DNA of 64,000 nt from NORP240 sp038134485. GTDB taxonomy: Bacteria > Pseudomonadota > Gammaproteobacteria > Pseudomonadales > Pseudohongiellaceae. The stretch is from contig JAYPVG010000002.1 of assembly GCA_038134485.1 (NCBI GenBank), positions 1 through 64,000 of the forward strand. Reading direction: 5' to 3'. The first letter of the stretch is position 1; each line of letters starts with the position of its first letter. The position numbers were made by a program, and so were the translations under genes. Below are positions 33,233 to 42,171 of the stretch, piece by piece. The notes under the pieces were generated by a model, which did no database searches, was not told the origin of the DNA, and was given only the letters and a program-made list of their open reading frames with translations.

Positions 33233-35420
33233 GTTCGCTCTCGAACTGATGACTGCCCAGGGGCTTCTTGATTACCTTGCGCGTAGCGCGGCTCTTTACC
33301 CGACTCACGGAGGCGACAGCGTTGATAAGACGAATTCGGCGCATTACCTGAGCGAGGTGCCTTCGGTTTCGAACACCGATCAGCAGGTTAACTATGCTCA
33401 GCCTGGCGTCCCGCTCCAGAGTACTGATTTTTTCGATATTTGCCTCGGCGCCGGTAATAGCGGTGGCCAGTGTGGCGATAATGCCACGCTGGTTCTCCAG
33501 CTCGACCCGCAATTCCACAGAGAATTCTCCCTCCACATTGGGATCCCAGCTGACAGTTACGCATTTTTCCGGATTGTCACGAATATCGGTGATGTTGTTG
33601 CAATCGTCAGTATGAATAACCATGCCACGACCTGAACTGACGTGGCCGATGATAGGGTCGCCGGGGATGGGATGACAGCATCTCGCGTAATTCATGACCA
33701 GACCTTCGGAGCCGCGGATCGCCAGAGAATGCTGGGACTCAGATTTTTCTACTTCTTCCTGGGTTTTGTTATGCGGCACCAGGCGCTGGGCCACCATATA
33801 AGCCATACGATTGCCGAGCCCAATTTCGGCCAGCAGGTTTTCCAGGCTGGCCTGGCCCGTCTGTTTGAGCGCCAGCTCGATGTCCGTGTGAGACACTTTG
33901 TCGAGCTGGGTGTTGAACGAAGCTAGTGCCTTGTTCAACAGGCGTCGGCCCAGGGACACCGATTCCGAATGCCGCTGGTTCTTGAGGTAGTGGCGAATGT
34001 TACTGCGGGCTTTGCCAGTGATGACGAAACTCAGCCACGCCGGGTTTGGCTGCCCACCAGGCGCGGTAATTATTTCTACGGTTTGTCCGCTCTGTAAAGG
34101 TTCGCTTAAAGGTGCAAGGCGGCGATTTATGCGACAGGCAACGCAGGAGTTTCCGACATCCGTGTGAATTGCGTAGGCAAAATCCACCGCTGTCGAGCCG
34201 GTCGGCAATTCGAATATCGAGCCTTTCGGGGTGAACAGATAGATCTCGTCCGGGAATAGATCTATCTTCACATTTTCGATGAATTCCAGCGAGTTGCCGG
34301 CACTCTTCTGCAGCTCTAGTAGCCCGTTCACCCACTCCCTGGCCCGAATATGAGCATTGCTCGGCGTTTCATCACCGGACTTGTATAGCCAGTGTGCAGC
34401 GATGCCATTGTTAGCCATGGCTTCCATTTCCTCGGTGCGAATCTGGATCTCTATAGGCACGCCATGCATCCCAAATAGTGTGGTGTGCAGAGATTGGTAG
34501 CCATTGGTCTTCGGAATAGCGATGTAATCCTTGAAGCGACCCGGCACCGGCTTGTACAGGTTATGCACCGCGCCGAGGACTCGATAACAGGTGTCGACTC
34601 GATCGACGATGATGCGAAAAGCATACACGTCCATGATTTCCGAAAAAGATTTTCTCTGGGTGAGCATCTTCTGGTAGATGCTGTAGAGGTGTTTCTCCCT
34701 GCCGATGGTGCGGCCGGGCAGCCCCTCTCTTTCGAGGCAGGCTTCCAGCGAGGTCTGGATCTGGGAGACGATTTCCTTGCGATTGCCACGGATACTCCGC
34801 ACCGCCGCATCGATCCGGTCTGCCCGCATCGGATAGAGCGCATGGAAGCCCAGCTCCTCAAACTCTATCCGGACATTGTTCATGCCTAGCCGGTTAGCGA
34901 TAGGGGCGTAAATATCGAGGGTTTCGCGGGCGATTCGACGGCGCTTTTCCGGTGTCAATACGCCCAGAGTCCTCATGTTGTGCAGGCGGTCGGCGATTTT
35001 CACAAGAATTACCCGCAGGTCCTTGGCCATTGCCATGGCCATCTTCTGGAAGTTTTCTGCCTGGGCTTCGGCGCGGGAACTGAAGTTAATTTTGTTTAGT
35101 TTGCTTACGCCGTCCACCAGATCAGCAACAGTAGTGCCGAACTGATTCTTTATAGCGGTCTTGGTGAGGCCGGTATCCTCGATTACATCGTGGAGCAGAG
35201 CGGCCATCAGGCTCTGATGGTCCATGTGCATATCGCACAGGATGTTGGCTACAGCCAGAGGATGGGTGACGTAAGGGTCGCCGGTGCGGCGAAACTGCCC
35301 ATCGTGTGCTTGTTCAGCGAAGTAGTAGGCGCGACGTACCGAATTAACCTGATTGGGCGCCAGATAATCGGCCAGATTGCCGGCCAGTGAGTCGATAGTG
35401 TCTGTAGCACGGACGTCCAC
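33210..35420 (-). CDS. spoT: bifunctional (p)ppGpp synthetase/hydrolase SpoT
   Basis: 736 residues with the full Rel/SpoT layout. The HD hydrolase carries HDVIEDT and MRTLGVLTPEKRRRIARETLDIYAPIANRLGM. In the synthetase, YKPVPGRFKDYIAIPKTNGYQSLHTTLFG holds RFKD, the RxKD signature of bifunctional SpoT/Rel rather than the ExDD of RelA. EIQIRTEEMEAMANNGIAAHWLYK follows. TGS (DEIYLFTPKGSIFELPTGSTAVDFAYAIHTDVG), zinc-finger-like and ACT domains complete it. It sets the (p)ppGpp level in response to starvation. Gene order gmk-rpoZ-spoT-ridA matches the usual gammaproteobacterial operon, and rpoZ ends 17 bases upstream. Confidence 0.97.
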   Translation of the reverse strand: MDVRATDTIDSLAGNLADYLAPNQVNSVRRAYYFAEQAHDGQFRRTGDPYVTHPLAVANILCDMHMDHQSLMAALLHDVIEDTGLTKTAIKNQFGTTVADLVDGVSKLNKINFSSRAEAQAENFQKMAMAMAKDLRVILVKIADRLHNMRTLGVLTPEKRRRIARETLDIYAPIANRLGMNNVRIEFEELGFHALYPMRADRIDAAVRSIRGNRKEIVSQIQTSLEACLEREGLPGRTIGREKHLYSIYQKMLTQRKSFSEIMDVYAFRIIVDRVDTCYRVLGAVHNLYKPVPGRFKDYIAIPKTNGYQSLHTTLFGMHGVPIEIQIRTEEMEAMANNGIAAHWLYKSGDETPSNAHIRAREWVNGLLELQKSAGNSLEFIENVKIDLFPDEIYLFTPKGSIFELPTGSTAVDFAYAIHTDVGNSCVACRINRRLAPLSEPLQSGQTVEIITAPGGQPNPAWLSFVITGKARSNIRHYLKNQRHSESVSLGRRLLNKALASFNTQLDKVSHTDIELALKQTGQASLENLLAEIGLGNRMAYMVAQRLVPHNKTQEEVEKSESQHSLAIRGSEGLVMNYARCCHPIPGDPIIGHVSSGRGMVIHTDDCNNITDIRDNPEKCVTVSWDPNVEGEFSVELRVELENQRGIIATLATAITGAEANIEKISTLERDARLSIVNLLIGVRNRRHLAQVMRRIRLINAVASVSRVKSRATRKVIKKPLGSHQFESEHGKNKAS

Positions 35421-35437
35421 CGCTCGACTCCCGGCAA

Positions 35438-35794
35438 TTACTGCTCTTCGTCTTCGTCGCCAGAGACGCCCTGGCTATCCGGGTTATCTGTAATCTCGAT
35501 ACCTTCATCCAGTATTGACGGCATCTCCGCGGCTACCTCAATTTCCGCGGCATGCTGCGCTTCGAGACTTGCTCCCTCCAATTCGAGGGAAGGCTTTTCT
35601 TTCAGAATTGCTTTATCCACCAGGCCATCGGCAACCTCACGCAGAGCGACGACGGTGGGTTTGTCCTTATCCACCGACACCAGCGGTTCCTTGCCTTCTA
35701 TTTGCAGCTGGCGTGCTCGCTTGCTGGCGATCATAACCAGCTGAAAGCGGTTATCTACGCGTTCCAGGCAATCTTCGACAGTAATTCGTGCCAT
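35438..35794 (-). CDS. rpoZ: RNA polymerase omega subunit
   Basis: 118 residues. MARITVEDCLERVDNRFQLVMIASKRARQLQIEG is the diagnostic N-terminal core that binds the beta-prime C-terminus. KPTVVALREVA follows. The C-terminal 50 residues are an acidic extension (ending GVSGDEDEEQ), longer than the 91-residue E. coli protein and common in related marine bacteria. Omega assists RNA polymerase assembly and forms one ppGpp site, which agrees with its position directly before spoT. Confidence 0.96.
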   Translation of the reverse strand: MARITVEDCLERVDNRFQLVMIASKRARQLQIEGKEPLVSVDKDKPTVVALREVADGLVDKAILKEKPSLELEGASLEAQHAAEIEVAAEMPSILDEGIEITDNPDSQGVSGDEDEEQ

Positions 35795-35894
35795 AGTACA
35801 ACCTCTCTGAAAAAGGACAGGGATTCTACTGAATTATGCTCAAACTCACCAGAAAAACAGCGAAAATTCCCAGTTTAAACAAACCCTCAAATTT

Positions 35895-36527
35895 CTAGGA
35901 CGCAGACGAACGGGACAGCTTCCCGAGCAATTCCGCACGGTTTGCTTGCTGAAAAGCGAGAGTCAGTCGCCGGGAGCGGACAATGGCACGCAGGTCCTCC
36001 AGGGCAATGTCGAAATCCTCATTCACCACAACGTAATCAGCCTCGGCGACGTGGGAAATTTCATCAACCGCCTGGCGCATTCGCCGCTCGATGGTCTCTG
36101 GATCGTCCTGGGCGCGTTGCGTAAGCCGTTCTCGCAGGGCTTCCACCGACGGTGGCAGGATAAATATCGTGCAGCTAGCCGGCATGGCGTTGCGTATCTG
36201 GCTGGCGCCCTGCCAGTCGATCTCGAGAATCACGTTGACGCCCGCGGATAGTCGGTCTTCGACCCACCGTTGTGAAGTGCCATAGTGATGACCGTAAACC
36301 TCTGCGCTTTCCATGAATTCTCCCTGCCTGAGCATTTCCAGGAAGGACTCTTTGCCGACAAAATGGTAGTTGACCCCATTCACCTCTCCCGGTCGGATTT
36401 CCCGGGTTGTATGGGAAACCGAGACGCACAGATGCTGGTCACCCTCGCTTTCCAGCAAGGCCCTCACGAGGCTGGTCTTGCCGGCTCCCGACGGGGCCAT
36501 CACGATAAACAGGATGCCTTTTGTCAT
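35895..36527 (-). CDS. gmk: guanylate kinase
   Basis: 210 residues from the ATG at 36527 (MTKGILFIVMAPSGAGKTSL). The frame extends nine codons up, but those are outside family homology. P-loop APSGAGKTS; GMP-binding SHTTREIRPGEVNGVNYHFV; lid and ILEIDWQGASQIRNAMP. It phosphorylates GMP to GDP with ATP, supplying GTP and (p)ppGpp precursors. It lies between yicC and rpoZ in the same minus-strand run, with about 60 bases to yicC and 100 to rpoZ. Confidence 0.96.
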   Translation of the reverse strand: MTKGILFIVMAPSGAGKTSLVRALLESEGDQHLCVSVSHTTREIRPGEVNGVNYHFVGKESFLEMLRQGEFMESAEVYGHHYGTSQRWVEDRLSAGVNVILEIDWQGASQIRNAMPASCTIFILPPSVEALRERLTQRAQDDPETIERRMRQAVDEISHVAEADYVVVNEDFDIALEDLRAIVRSRRLTLAFQQANRAELLGKLSRSSAS

Positions 36528-36587
36528 TGTTGCGCTGTTCCTTTTAGGTAACATCGGTCAAGTGCCTGACAAACGGGCACTTGCGGC

Positions 36588-37454
36588 TTATTCGATATTC
36601 TGTATCTGCTCTCGCATTTGCTCGATTAGCACCTTGAGTTCGACGGCATTGCGCGTGGTTTCCGCTACCACTGACTTTGATGACAGCGTATTCGCTTCGC
36701 GATTCAGTTCCTGCATGAGGAAATCCAAGCGCCGCCCTTTCTGACCGCTGGCTTTGAGGATCCGGGATACTTCTTTCACGTGGGAATCCAATCGGTCAAG
36801 CTCCTCGTCAACATCGGACTTCTGCGCCAGCAGCACGAGCTCCTGTTCCAGGCGGTTAGAATCCAGCTCCAGTTTAAATTCGTCCAGGCGAGCAATAATA
36901 TTCGCTCGCTGTCTTTGCATAATTTCGGGCATCAGGCTCCTGACTTCAGAGACGATGTCGGAAATTCCCTGCAGTCGCTGCTCTATCATCCTTCCCAGTT
37001 CTTCGCCTTCACGATTGCGGTTGGTCAGTAGTTCGTCTATTGCTGTGTTAAATAACTGAAGTGCCTTTTCCTCCAATTCTTCAATATTCGTATCGCGCTC
37101 CAGGATAACGCCGGGCCAGCGTAGAATTTCCGCTACCGTCAATTTCTGGGCGTCACCGGTCAATTGCTGCACCGTTTGGCTAGCTTCGCCAAGCCGGCCA
37201 ATTAATCCAGAATTTAGATGGAGCTGCTCTTCGAGTTGTTGGCCTGGTTGGTAGCGCAACTGGCACTCCACTTTGCCGCGACTTAATTTTTTTCTTACTG
37301 CATCGCGGATTGCCGGCTCCAGGCTCCGCAGCATGTCTGGCAGTCGTATGCTGTTTTCAAGATAGCGGTGATTGACGGAGCGGATTTCCCAGATTAGGGA
37401 GCCCCAGTCCTCGTCAAGCTGGCGCCTCGCAAACGCTGTCATGCTGAAAATCAT
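36588..37454 (-). CDS. yicC: YicC family endoribonuclease
   Basis: 288 residues. N-terminal SMTAFARRQLDEDWGSLIWEIRSVNHRYLENSIRLPDMLRSLEPAIRDAVRKKLSRGKVEC and C-terminal DEELDRLDSHVKEVSRILKASGQKGRRLDFLMQELNREANTLSSKSVVAETTRNAVELKVLIEQMREQIQNIE are the two YicC blocks (YicC_N and DUF1732). YicC in E. coli is an endoribonuclease involved in small-RNA turnover. It is divergent from rph, as in many Gammaproteobacteria, and heads the minus-strand run yicC-gmk-rpoZ-spoT-ridA. Confidence 0.95.
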   Translation of the reverse strand: MIFSMTAFARRQLDEDWGSLIWEIRSVNHRYLENSIRLPDMLRSLEPAIRDAVRKKLSRGKVECQLRYQPGQQLEEQLHLNSGLIGRLGEASQTVQQLTGDAQKLTVAEILRWPGVILERDTNIEELEEKALQLFNTAIDELLTNRNREGEELGRMIEQRLQGISDIVSEVRSLMPEIMQRQRANIIARLDEFKLELDSNRLEQELVLLAQKSDVDEELDRLDSHVKEVSRILKASGQKGRRLDFLMQELNREANTLSSKSVVAETTRNAVELKVLIEQMREQIQNIE

Positions 37455-37643
37455 TCATGGATTCCTATGCGGGAAACCGACATTCTAGCGCAAACAGCGC
37501 CCTTTGGTCAGACATCGATCACGCTGAGAACCCGGGTATGCGTACTCGAGGTGGGATTTCGACGTACCGCCCAACCCGGGTCGCCAAGGCCGTTGATATC
37601 AGGGATAATCCCCGCCCGACCCAAGGACAAATTTGAGCCCCTT

Positions 37644-38369
37644 ATGACCGATTCAATTCGCCCCGACCAGCGTGAACCAGATCAGTTGCGTAACATCGTC
37701 CTGACCCGAAACTACACTATGCATGCCGAAGGGTCCGTACTGGTGGAGTTTGGCAATACGCGGGTCCTATGCAATGCAACGGTCGAGCAATCGGTACCCC
37801 GATTTTTAAAGGGCAGCGGCAAAGGTTGGGTAACAGCAGAATACGGAATGTTGCCAAGGTCCACCGGCAGTCGCATGGACCGTGAAGCTGCACGAGGCAA
37901 GCAGAGCGGGCGCACTCAGGAAATCCAGAGGCTGATCGGCAGATCCCTGAGGGCTGCGGTGGCGCTTGATCGGCTGGGTGAAAACACCATCAAGGTCGAT
38001 TGCGATGTAATCCAGGCAGACGGGGGCACCAGAACGGCATCCATAACTGGTGGCTGTGTAGCACTGGTGGATGCTATCACTCGTATGCTGGACACAGGGA
38101 TAATCGACGCCAATCCTCTGCGACAGCTGGTAGCATCAGTGTCCGTTGGCATTTACAAAGGAGCCGCAATTCTGGATCTCGACTACGCAGAAGACTCCAA
38201 CGCCGAAACTGACATGAACGTAGTCATGACCGAGAGTGGCAATTTCATAGAGGTGCAGGGTACTGGCGAGGATGGCGACTTCAGTCTGCAACAATTGCAG
38301 GGGATGTTATCTCTGGCGCAAAAAGGCGTGGCCGAGTTGATCGAAAAGCAGCAGGAAGCGCTGGGTTAG
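37644..38369 (+). CDS. rph: ribonuclease PH
   Basis: 241 residues from the ATG at 37644 (MTDSIRPDQREPDQLRNIVLTRNYTMHAEGSVLVEFGNTRVLCNAT). The open frame reaches 37467 but the added part has no homology. Phosphate- and metal-site motifs are GWVTAEYGMLPRSTGSRMDREAARGKQSGRTQEIQRLIGRSLRA, DCDVIQADGGTRTASITGG and DLDYAEDSNAETDMNVVMTESG. It trims tRNA 3' ends phosphorolytically. It is intact here, unlike the truncated form of E. coli K-12. pyrE follows 75 bases later, the classic rph-pyrE pair. Confidence 0.96.
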   Translation: MTDSIRPDQREPDQLRNIVLTRNYTMHAEGSVLVEFGNTRVLCNATVEQSVPRFLKGSGKGWVTAEYGMLPRSTGSRMDREAARGKQSGRTQEIQRLIGRSLRAAVALDRLGENTIKVDCDVIQADGGTRTASITGGCVALVDAITRMLDTGIIDANPLRQLVASVSVGIYKGAAILDLDYAEDSNAETDMNVVMTESGNFIEVQGTGEDGDFSLQQLQGMLSLAQKGVAELIEKQQEALG

Positions 38370-38444
38370 CGTATATTCTCAGATTTAACCAGCACTTTAG
38401 TCATCCGCGCTGGCTATGAAATCAAACCATTGGAACCCCAATTC

Positions 38445-39095
38445 ATGCAGGGCTATCAGCAACAATTTATCGAATTTGTTATCACCAATGACATTCTGCG
38501 ATTTGGCGAATTTACCCTCAAGTCTGGCAGGCAAAGTCCCTATTTTTTTAACGCCGGACTCTTCAATACCGGTGCCAAACTGGCGTTTCTTGCCCGTTGC
38601 TATGCGGCTGCGATCCGCGATGCTGAACTGGAATTCGACGTCATGTTCGGGCCCGCCTATAAAGGCATCCCGCTTGCTGCTGTGACTTCGGCGACTCTGG
38701 CGGTCGAGTATGGCTTCGATCGCCCTTACTGCTTCAATCGCAAAGAAGTCAAAGACCACGGCGAAGGTGGCCTGATAGTGGGCGCTCCTCTAAAGGGTAA
38801 AGTATTACTTATTGACGACGTTATTACTGCCGGCACGGCTGTAGGTGAAGCGGTGGAGATAATCAATGGTGCGGGTGCCGAGCTGGCAGGCATTGTCGTT
38901 GCGATGGACCGTCAGGAAAAAGGCAAGGGAGAGCATTCAACAATCCAGGAAATCGCAATCCGCTACGATGTCCCGATAGTCTGTATTATCTGCCTGCAGG
39001 ATATAATCAACTACCTCGATGCCAGTGGTGATTCTCGCTATAGCGAACACCTTGAAGCAATCGATCGGTATCGGAAGCAACACGGCGTTTATTGA
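38445..39095 (+). CDS. pyrE: orotate phosphoribosyltransferase
   Basis: 216 residues from the ATG at 38445 (QGYQQQFIEFVITNDILRFGEFTLKSGRQSPYFFNAGLFNTG); a TTG at 38430 is an alternative. PRPP motif is VLLIDDVITAGTAVGEAVEII, and GPAYKGIPLAAVTSATLA and PYCFNRKEVKDHGEGG form the orotate loop. It makes OMP from orotate and PRPP in pyrimidine synthesis. The E. coli gene is controlled by translation-coupled attenuation from rph; the 75-base gap here shows no clear T-run hairpin. Confidence 0.97.
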   Translation: MQGYQQQFIEFVITNDILRFGEFTLKSGRQSPYFFNAGLFNTGAKLAFLARCYAAAIRDAELEFDVMFGPAYKGIPLAAVTSATLAVEYGFDRPYCFNRKEVKDHGEGGLIVGAPLKGKVLLIDDVITAGTAVGEAVEIINGAGAELAGIVVAMDRQEKGKGEHSTIQEIAIRYDVPIVCIICLQDIINYLDASGDSRYSEHLEAIDRYRKQHGVY

Positions 39096-39125
39096 CGGCT
39101 AGAGACCGGTATTCAACCCGGTCCC

Positions 39126-39737
39126 CTATGAGTTGGCCAGATCCGCCGGAATCAGAAGGTTTCGGCGCAGGTATTCCCACTGCGTTTCCCAGTTCTCCAG
39201 CGGTGAGCGTTGAAATCCGCTTCGCACATACTCGTTCATGCGTCCCTGGCACCAGGCGAGTAAAAGATTAGCCAGGGCGGGGGCTGCTATGCTCGTGCCG
39301 AGTCCTTCGCGAATTTGCGCCTCTCGCAATATCTGTTTGAGCTGTGACTCTATGCGGTCGTAAATTTGCGCGACCCGAATTCGCAATCGATCGGTTTCAC
39401 CTGCTAACGCATCCCCGGCCAGGATTCGGGTCAGACCAGGGTTCTTATCGGCGAAAGTAAGAATCAGGAAAAGCACTCCCTCGCAGCGTTTAGCGGCGCT
39501 GCTCTCGTCGGTTAGTATCCGGTTAAAGCGGGTAAACAGGGTATCCTCAATAAACTTGATCAAGCCTTCGAACATTCTCGCCTTGCTCGGAAAGTGTCGA
39601 TACAGCGCCGCTTCGGAGACCCCCACCTCTCTGGCCAGAGCTGCTGTGGTAATGCGTTCGTCTGGAGAAGTTTCCAGCATGCGAGCCAGTGACTGCAATA
39701 TTTGCTCCTTGCGCGAAGATTTAGTGTTAGTTGCCAT
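39126..39737 (-). CDS. slmA: nucleoid occlusion factor SlmA (TetR fold)
   Basis: 203 residues. The N-terminal TetR-type HTH is SRKEQILQSLARMLETSPDERITTAALAREVGVSEAALYRHFPSKARMFEGLIKFIEDTLF. The ligand-type domain (GVLFLILTFADKNPGLTRILAGDALAGE, NLLLAWCQGRMNEYVRSGF) matches SlmA. SlmA binds specific chromosomal sites and blocks FtsZ assembly over the nucleoid. It is downstream of argB (32-base gap), a frequent gammaproteobacterial pairing, so both are likely transcribed from the promoter before argB. A palindrome there (40709-40726) could be an operator. Confidence 0.93.
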   Translation of the reverse strand: MATNTKSSRKEQILQSLARMLETSPDERITTAALAREVGVSEAALYRHFPSKARMFEGLIKFIEDTLFTRFNRILTDESSAAKRCEGVLFLILTFADKNPGLTRILAGDALAGETDRLRIRVAQIYDRIESQLKQILREAQIREGLGTSIAAPALANLLLAWCQGRMNEYVRSGFQRSPLENWETQWEYLRRNLLIPADLANS

Positions 39738-39769
39738 GTGAGGGCCTCTTCTGAACGGGCCAGCTCCCT

Positions 39770-40669
39770 TTAGAGTGAGGTGTTAGTTATGAGGGTGCCG
39801 ACGCCCTCGTCAGTAAAGATTTCCAGCAGCACCGCATGCTCTACCCGTCCGTCTATAATATGCGCGCGCTGCACCCCCGACTTAACCGCGTCGAGCGCAC
39901 ACTGCACCTTGGGAAGCATGCCTCCGTGAATGGTTTGATCGGCGATCAAGCTGTCAACCTGCTCGGTGGTTAGACCGGTGAGGACCCGTCCGGCGTTATC
40001 CTGAACGCCGGCTACATTGGTCAGCAAGATCAGTTTTTCGGCGCGCAAAACCTTGGCGATCTCTCCGGCTACCGTATCTGCGTTAATGTTATAGCTATTG
40101 CCCTGGCTATCGGTACCTATGGGCGCTATTACCGGGATGAAGTTGCTGTTCTTCATCGTATCTAATATCTCGGTATTGATGGCAGCGACCTTGCCCACCT
40201 GGCCAATGTCTAACCCGTCGGCATTAACGTCGGTGTCGGATTTTCTGAGCAGTAGCTTTTCCGCGCGAATCAGGCCGCCATCTTTGCCGGTAATGCCGAT
40301 GGCTTTTCCCTGATTCTTTGCCAGCAGGCTGACTATTTCCTTGTTAACCAGTCCGCCAAGCACCATCTCCACGACGTCCATGGTGCGCTTATCTGTTACG
40401 CGCATGCCCTCGACGAAACTGGACTCGATTTCCAGTTTTTCCAGTAGCGAACCGATCTGTGGGCCGCCCCCGTGGACTACCACAGGATTCATACCAACCA
40501 ACTTCATTAGCACTATGTCGCGGGCAAAGCTGTTTTTAAGCTCTTCGTCAATCATCGCATTTCCACCATATTTGACCACAATGGTGCGACCGGTGTAGCG
40601 CTGAATGTAGGGCAGAGCCTCGGTAAGAACCTTGGCGATATTCTTGGCGTTGTCCAGACTCAGAGACAT
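39770..40669 (-). CDS. argB: acetylglutamate kinase
   Basis: 299 residues of the amino-acid kinase fold. VVKYGGNAMIDEELKNSFARDIVLMKLVGMNPVVVHGGGPQIG (ATP and substrate loops), SFVEGMRVTDKRTMDVVEMVLGGLVNKEIVS, and VIAPIGTDSQGNSYNINADTVAGEIAKVLRAEKLILLTNVAGV are diagnostic. It phosphorylates N-acetylglutamate, the second step of arginine synthesis. The long N-terminus (AKVLTEALPYIQRYTGR) is that of the arginine-inhibitable hexameric type found in Pseudomonas (inference from sequence type). It precedes slmA in a likely operon. Confidence 0.97.
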   Translation of the reverse strand: MSLSLDNAKNIAKVLTEALPYIQRYTGRTIVVKYGGNAMIDEELKNSFARDIVLMKLVGMNPVVVHGGGPQIGSLLEKLEIESSFVEGMRVTDKRTMDVVEMVLGGLVNKEIVSLLAKNQGKAIGITGKDGGLIRAEKLLLRKSDTDVNADGLDIGQVGKVAAINTEILDTMKNSNFIPVIAPIGTDSQGNSYNINADTVAGEIAKVLRAEKLILLTNVAGVQDNAGRVLTGLTTEQVDSLIADQTIHGGMLPKVQCALDAVKSGVQRAHIIDGRVEHAVLLEIFTDEGVGTLITNTSL

Positions 40670-40708
40670 AATATTTGTACCGCTTTCAGTAACCAGCTGG
40701 TTATAAGG

Positions 40709-40726
40709 TAAGTAAACGTTTACTTA
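40709..40726. promoter_or_regulatory. perfect 18-base palindrome (arm TAAGTAAAC) before argB-slmA
   Basis: The arm TAAGTAAAC is followed at once by GTTTACTTA. It sits 40-57 bases before the argB start, in the promoter zone of argB-slmA. Its size and dyad symmetry fit a TetR-type operator. SlmA itself, the TetR-fold product of this operon, is the obvious candidate, but the sequence is not the GTGAGTACTCAC consensus of E. coli SlmA. Confidence 0.5.
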
Positions 40727-40833
40727 GTTGCAAGTGCTCGGTGGGTGTTGGTGAAAAATTTTCGGGTTGTCTCAGAATATGAGTAGATTTGCACCTATTC
40801 CCAGATATGAAAGCAGACCAATCTGCCAGAGGT

Positions 40834-42021
40834 CTACGATGGCAACCTCATGGCAATCAATTTGAGCATCTTCCTCGCCACCTGGTGCTTGTTGCCGGGC
40901 CCCAGCTCTTCCTCACCTTCTGCGTAAATTGCGGTCGCGTCCACCGAGTCGCTACCGAAGGTCTCGGTCGCGTGGTTGGCAAACAGGAGGTCGAGCTTCT
41001 TGTCACGTAGCTTGCTGCGGCCATTTTCCACGACGTTACTGGTTTCCGCGGCAAAACCTACCATGAAAGGCCGCAGTTCCAGACTGGCTATGTGGCTGAT
41101 GATGTCGAGATTCCTGACCAGGTGCAGTTGCATGGTTTCTTCGGACTTTTTGATCTTGGCTTCACTGACTTCTGCGGGACGATAGTCTGCTACCGCAGCA
41201 ACGCCAATAAAAATATCGATTCCATCGATTCGTGCCAGGCAGGCATCGAGCATGTCTCGGGCCGACTGTACATTTAGGCGCTCGACACGATCAGGAGCAT
41301 CCAGACTGGTGGGACCGCTTATCAGGGTAACCAGTGCGCCAGCAGCGGCAGCTTCGGCAGCAAGCGCATAGCCCATTTTGCCGGAGCTGTGATTACTGAT
41401 GAAGCGTACTGGATCAATTGGCTCGCGAGTCGGACCAGCGGTGACAAGCACCCTGCGTCCGGCAAGCAGGCCGGGCTCGAACAGACCGTCACAGGCTTCC
41501 AGAAGTTGTTCGGGCTCCAGCAGTCTCCCCGGACCTACGTCACCGCACGCCTGGTCACCTTCTGCGGGACCAAACAGATAACAACCTTTATTGCGCAAGG
41601 CCAGAACATTGTCCTGGGTGCTGCGGTCCGACCACATCGCCTGATTCATAGCCGGGGCGACTGCAATCGGGGCGGAGCTCGCCAGGATCAGCGTGCTCAG
41701 CAGGTCGTCAGCTCGACCCTGCGCCATTCGCGCGATGAAATCTGCTGTTGCCGGTGCAATTAAAATCAGGTCAGCCCAGCGGGCCAGCTCAATGTGCCCC
41801 ATGGCAGCCTCAGCCTCGGGGTCCAGCAAATCGACATGAACGCGGTGTCCTGACAACGCTTGCATGGTCAGCGGCGTTATGAATTCGGTAGCGGCACGCG
41901 TCATCGCAACCTGAACCGATGCCCCCGCCTTGATCAGCAGGCGCACCAGCTCGGCACACTTGTACGCGGCAATGCCGCCGGTAATGCCTAGCAGGACGCG
42001 TTTGTTGGTAAGACTGTTCAT
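40834..42021 (-). CDS. coaBC: bifunctional phosphopantothenoylcysteine decarboxylase/phosphopantothenate-cysteine ligase
   Basis: 395 residues from the ATG at 42021 (MNSLTNKRVLLGITGGIAAYKCAELVRLL); the open frame extends about 100 codons further without homology. The N-terminal HFCD flavoprotein domain has MGHIELARWADLILIAPATADFIARMAQGRADDLLSTLILA with the active-site His, and APAMNQAMWSDRSTQDNVLALRNKG. The C-terminal CoaB domain has VLVTAGPTREPIDPVRFISNHSSGKMGYALAAEAAAAGA. It carries out two consecutive steps of coenzyme A synthesis. It is divergent from radC, as in Pseudomonas, but argB lies directly beyond it, without dut or algC between. Confidence 0.96.
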   Translation of the reverse strand: MNSLTNKRVLLGITGGIAAYKCAELVRLLIKAGASVQVAMTRAATEFITPLTMQALSGHRVHVDLLDPEAEAAMGHIELARWADLILIAPATADFIARMAQGRADDLLSTLILASSAPIAVAPAMNQAMWSDRSTQDNVLALRNKGCYLFGPAEGDQACGDVGPGRLLEPEQLLEACDGLFEPGLLAGRRVLVTAGPTREPIDPVRFISNHSSGKMGYALAAEAAAAGALVTLISGPTSLDAPDRVERLNVQSARDMLDACLARIDGIDIFIGVAAVADYRPAEVSEAKIKKSEETMQLHLVRNLDIISHIASLELRPFMVGFAAETSNVVENGRSKLRDKKLDLLFANHATETFGSDSVDATAIYAEGEEELGPGNKHQVARKMLKLIAMRLPS

Positions 42022-42171
42022 AGGAATCTGTTCGCAGATTGCAGGATTCCTGCCGAGGCTCGATATTCTCGGCAGGACGGCAAGACTAGCAGCAAGTATC
42101 GGCGCAGGCAATTTGGAGATCATTCCGCCAGTGACCCTATACTTATTGAGTGCGATATTTAAGGATTGAGT

